Part shown: one piece after another, positions 4,638 to 5,632 of the stretch
How the letters are laid out: each line of letters begins with the position of its first letter
Position numbering within the stretch: position 1 is the first letter of the stretch
DNA from: an uncultured Selenomonadales bacterium
GTDB taxonomy: Bacteria > Bacillota_C > Negativicutes > Selenomonadales > Selenomonadaceae
Assembly: GCA_937916025.1 (NCBI GenBank)
Contig: CALGGX010000469.1
Span: forward strand, 1 to 5,632
Direction: 5' to 3'
DNA length: 5,632 nt
Made by a program: the position numbers and the translations under genes
The notes under the pieces: model-generated
The model's input: only the letters and a program-made list of their open reading frames with translations
Told to the model about the DNA's origin: nothing
The model's database searches: none

Positions 4638-5632
4638 ATGATTGATATTCGCGATCGAGTGCGGAATAAAGAGCTGCAATCGAAAATCGTCTCGGCAGAG
4701 GAAGTCGCCGCGTGGATTCAGCCCGGTTGGACGATCGCATGCTCGGGCTTCACCGCGTCGGCATATCCGAAAGCAGTGCCGCTCGCACTCGCCGAACGCA
4801 TGAAAAAAGAACCGTTCACCGTCAATATTTGGACGGGCGCATCGACCGGTCCGGAGCTTGATGATGCACTCGCGCTCGTGCATGGCATCAAACAGCGTCT
4901 GCCTTATCAAACCGATGCCGCGCTTCGCAAAGACATCAACGACGGGCATGTCGATTATCTCGATCTGCATCTTTCCGAGTCCGCGCAATTGACGCGCACC
5001 GGCTTCATGAAGAAAAAGATCGACGTCGCGCTCGTCGAGGCTTGTGCGATCACCGAAGAAGGCAATTTGATCCCGACGACTTCGCTCGGCAACACAGCCT
5101 CGTACGTGCAATCGGCGGATATCGTCGTCGTCGAAGTCAACACGACTCAACCGCTCGCGCTCGAGGGCATGCATGACGTTTACGTTCCGCTCGATCCGCC
5201 GAATCGTCTTCCGATCCCGATTGTCAAAGCCGACGACAGAATCGGAACGACTTACATCCCCTGCACTCCGGAAAAGATCAAATTCATCGTGCCGTGCGAT
5301 ATCAAAGATCACACGCGCGATCTTACGCCGGTCGATGAGAACTCGAAGAAGATGGCGGCATTTACTCTCGACTTCTTGAAAGACGAGATCAAAGCCGGGC
5401 GCATGCCGAAGGGGCTCCTGCCGTTGCAATCGGGCGTCGGCAATGTCGCGAACGCGGTGCTCGCGGGCTTCGTCGAGTCCGACATGTCGGATTTGGTCGT
5501 CTACACCGAAGTCATTCAAGACGCCATGCTCGATCTGATCGACGCGGGCAAACTCGGTTTTGCGAGCGGCACGGCGTTCAGCCCCTCGCCTGCAGGCATG
5601 GAGCGTTTCTACAAAGATGTCGAGAAGTATAA
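4638..5632 (+). CDS. Acetyl-CoA hydrolase/succinate-CoA-transferase family protein, 3' end outside window
   Basis: The frame is open from the ATG at 4638 to the right edge and gives 331 residues of a family usually about 500 long. These class I CoA-transferases (Clostridium Cat1, Acetobacter AarC, ScpC) move CoA between short acids such as succinate, acetate and propionate through a glutamyl-CoA intermediate, in the cytosol. Visible signatures: the N-terminal SAEEVAAWIQPGWTIACSGFTASAYPKAV, VDVALVEA-like IDVALVEACAITEEGNL (about 131-147), the GVGNVANAV loop (266-274), and YTEVIQD, with E291 as the likely catalytic glutamate (E294 in AarC as I recall). The SPSPAGMERFY segment near the edge is also typical. 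The GGSGDF-type oxyanion motif expected later lies beyond the window. The gene has its own extended -10 promoter and a candidate operator, and is divergent from the envelope operon. Substrate pair is not readable; succinate/propionate/acetate exchange in a fermenter is the likely role. Confidence 0.93.
   Translation, partial: MIDIRDRVRNKELQSKIVSAEEVAAWIQPGWTIACSGFTASAYPKAVPLALAERMKKEPFTVNIWTGASTGPELDDALALVHGIKQRLPYQTDAALRKDINDGHVDYLDLHLSESAQLTRTGFMKKKIDVALVEACAITEEGNLIPTTSLGNTASYVQSADIVVVEVNTTQPLALEGMHDVYVPLDPPNRLPIPIVKADDRIGTTYIPCTPEKIKFIVPCDIKDHTRDLTPVDENSKKMAAFTLDFLKDEIKAGRMPKGLLPLQSGVGNVANAVLAGFVESDMSDLVVYTEVIQDAMLDLIDAGKLGFASGTAFSPSPAGMERFYKDVEKY

Noticed and set aside
4608..5519. A leftward open frame of 303 codons opposite the CoA-transferase gene
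   Set aside because: Its composition is low-complexity D/R/E/F/H and matches no family, while the plus strand carries clear CoA-transferase motifs, a promoter and a ribosome site.

Overview
The window looks like ordinary chromosome from a Firmicutes-type bacterium. G+C is slightly above half by eye, with many TCG/GCG/CGC/ATC codons, frequent TTG starts with strong GGAGG-like ribosome sites, a TagO-like phosphotransferase and a Cat1/AarC-type CoA-transferase. My best guess is a Negativicute (Selenomonas-like), where envelope polysaccharide genes and succinate/propionate CoA-transferases are both common. That placement is inference, not something the sequence proves.

Layout, left to right. (1) A rightward gene cluster covers positions 1-2043: the last 56 codons of an unidentified protein, a complete GT4-family glycosyltransferase (192-1316), and a complete AlkD-type DNA alkylation repair protein (1321-2043). 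The last two genes both start with TTG and are tightly spaced. (2) A compact bidirectional hairpin terminator (2064-2087) lies between this cluster and a convergent leftward operon. (3) The leftward operon contains a TagO/WecA-type polyprenyl-phosphate GlcNAc-1-phosphate transferase (3272-4312), followed 18 nt later by a non-hydrolysing UDP-GlcNAc 2-epimerase, wecB/mnaA (2102-3253). (4) A divergent control region of about 325 nt (4313-4637) follows. (5) A rightward acetyl-CoA hydrolase/succinate-CoA-transferase gene starts at 4638 and runs off the right edge after 331 codons.

Functionally, TagO/WecA would load GlcNAc-phosphate onto the lipid carrier at the membrane, WecB would supply UDP-ManNAc, and the GT4 enzyme is a plausible later step in the same kind of surface-glycan assembly. 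No ManNAc dehydrogenase or ManNAc transferase is in the window, so the final polymer cannot be named. The AlkD-like and CoA-transferase genes are unrelated in function (DNA repair and short-chain acyl-CoA metabolism).

The most notable structure is in the divergent region. Two near-consensus sigma70/sigmaA promoters stand back to back. Almost the whole predicted 5' leader of the tagO-wecB transcript is an uninterrupted array of 18 seven-base units in perfect phase, in which only three positions are invariant. The other promoter is followed by an 18-bp inverted repeat that could be an operator. I see no mobile element, CRISPR array, tRNA or rRNA.
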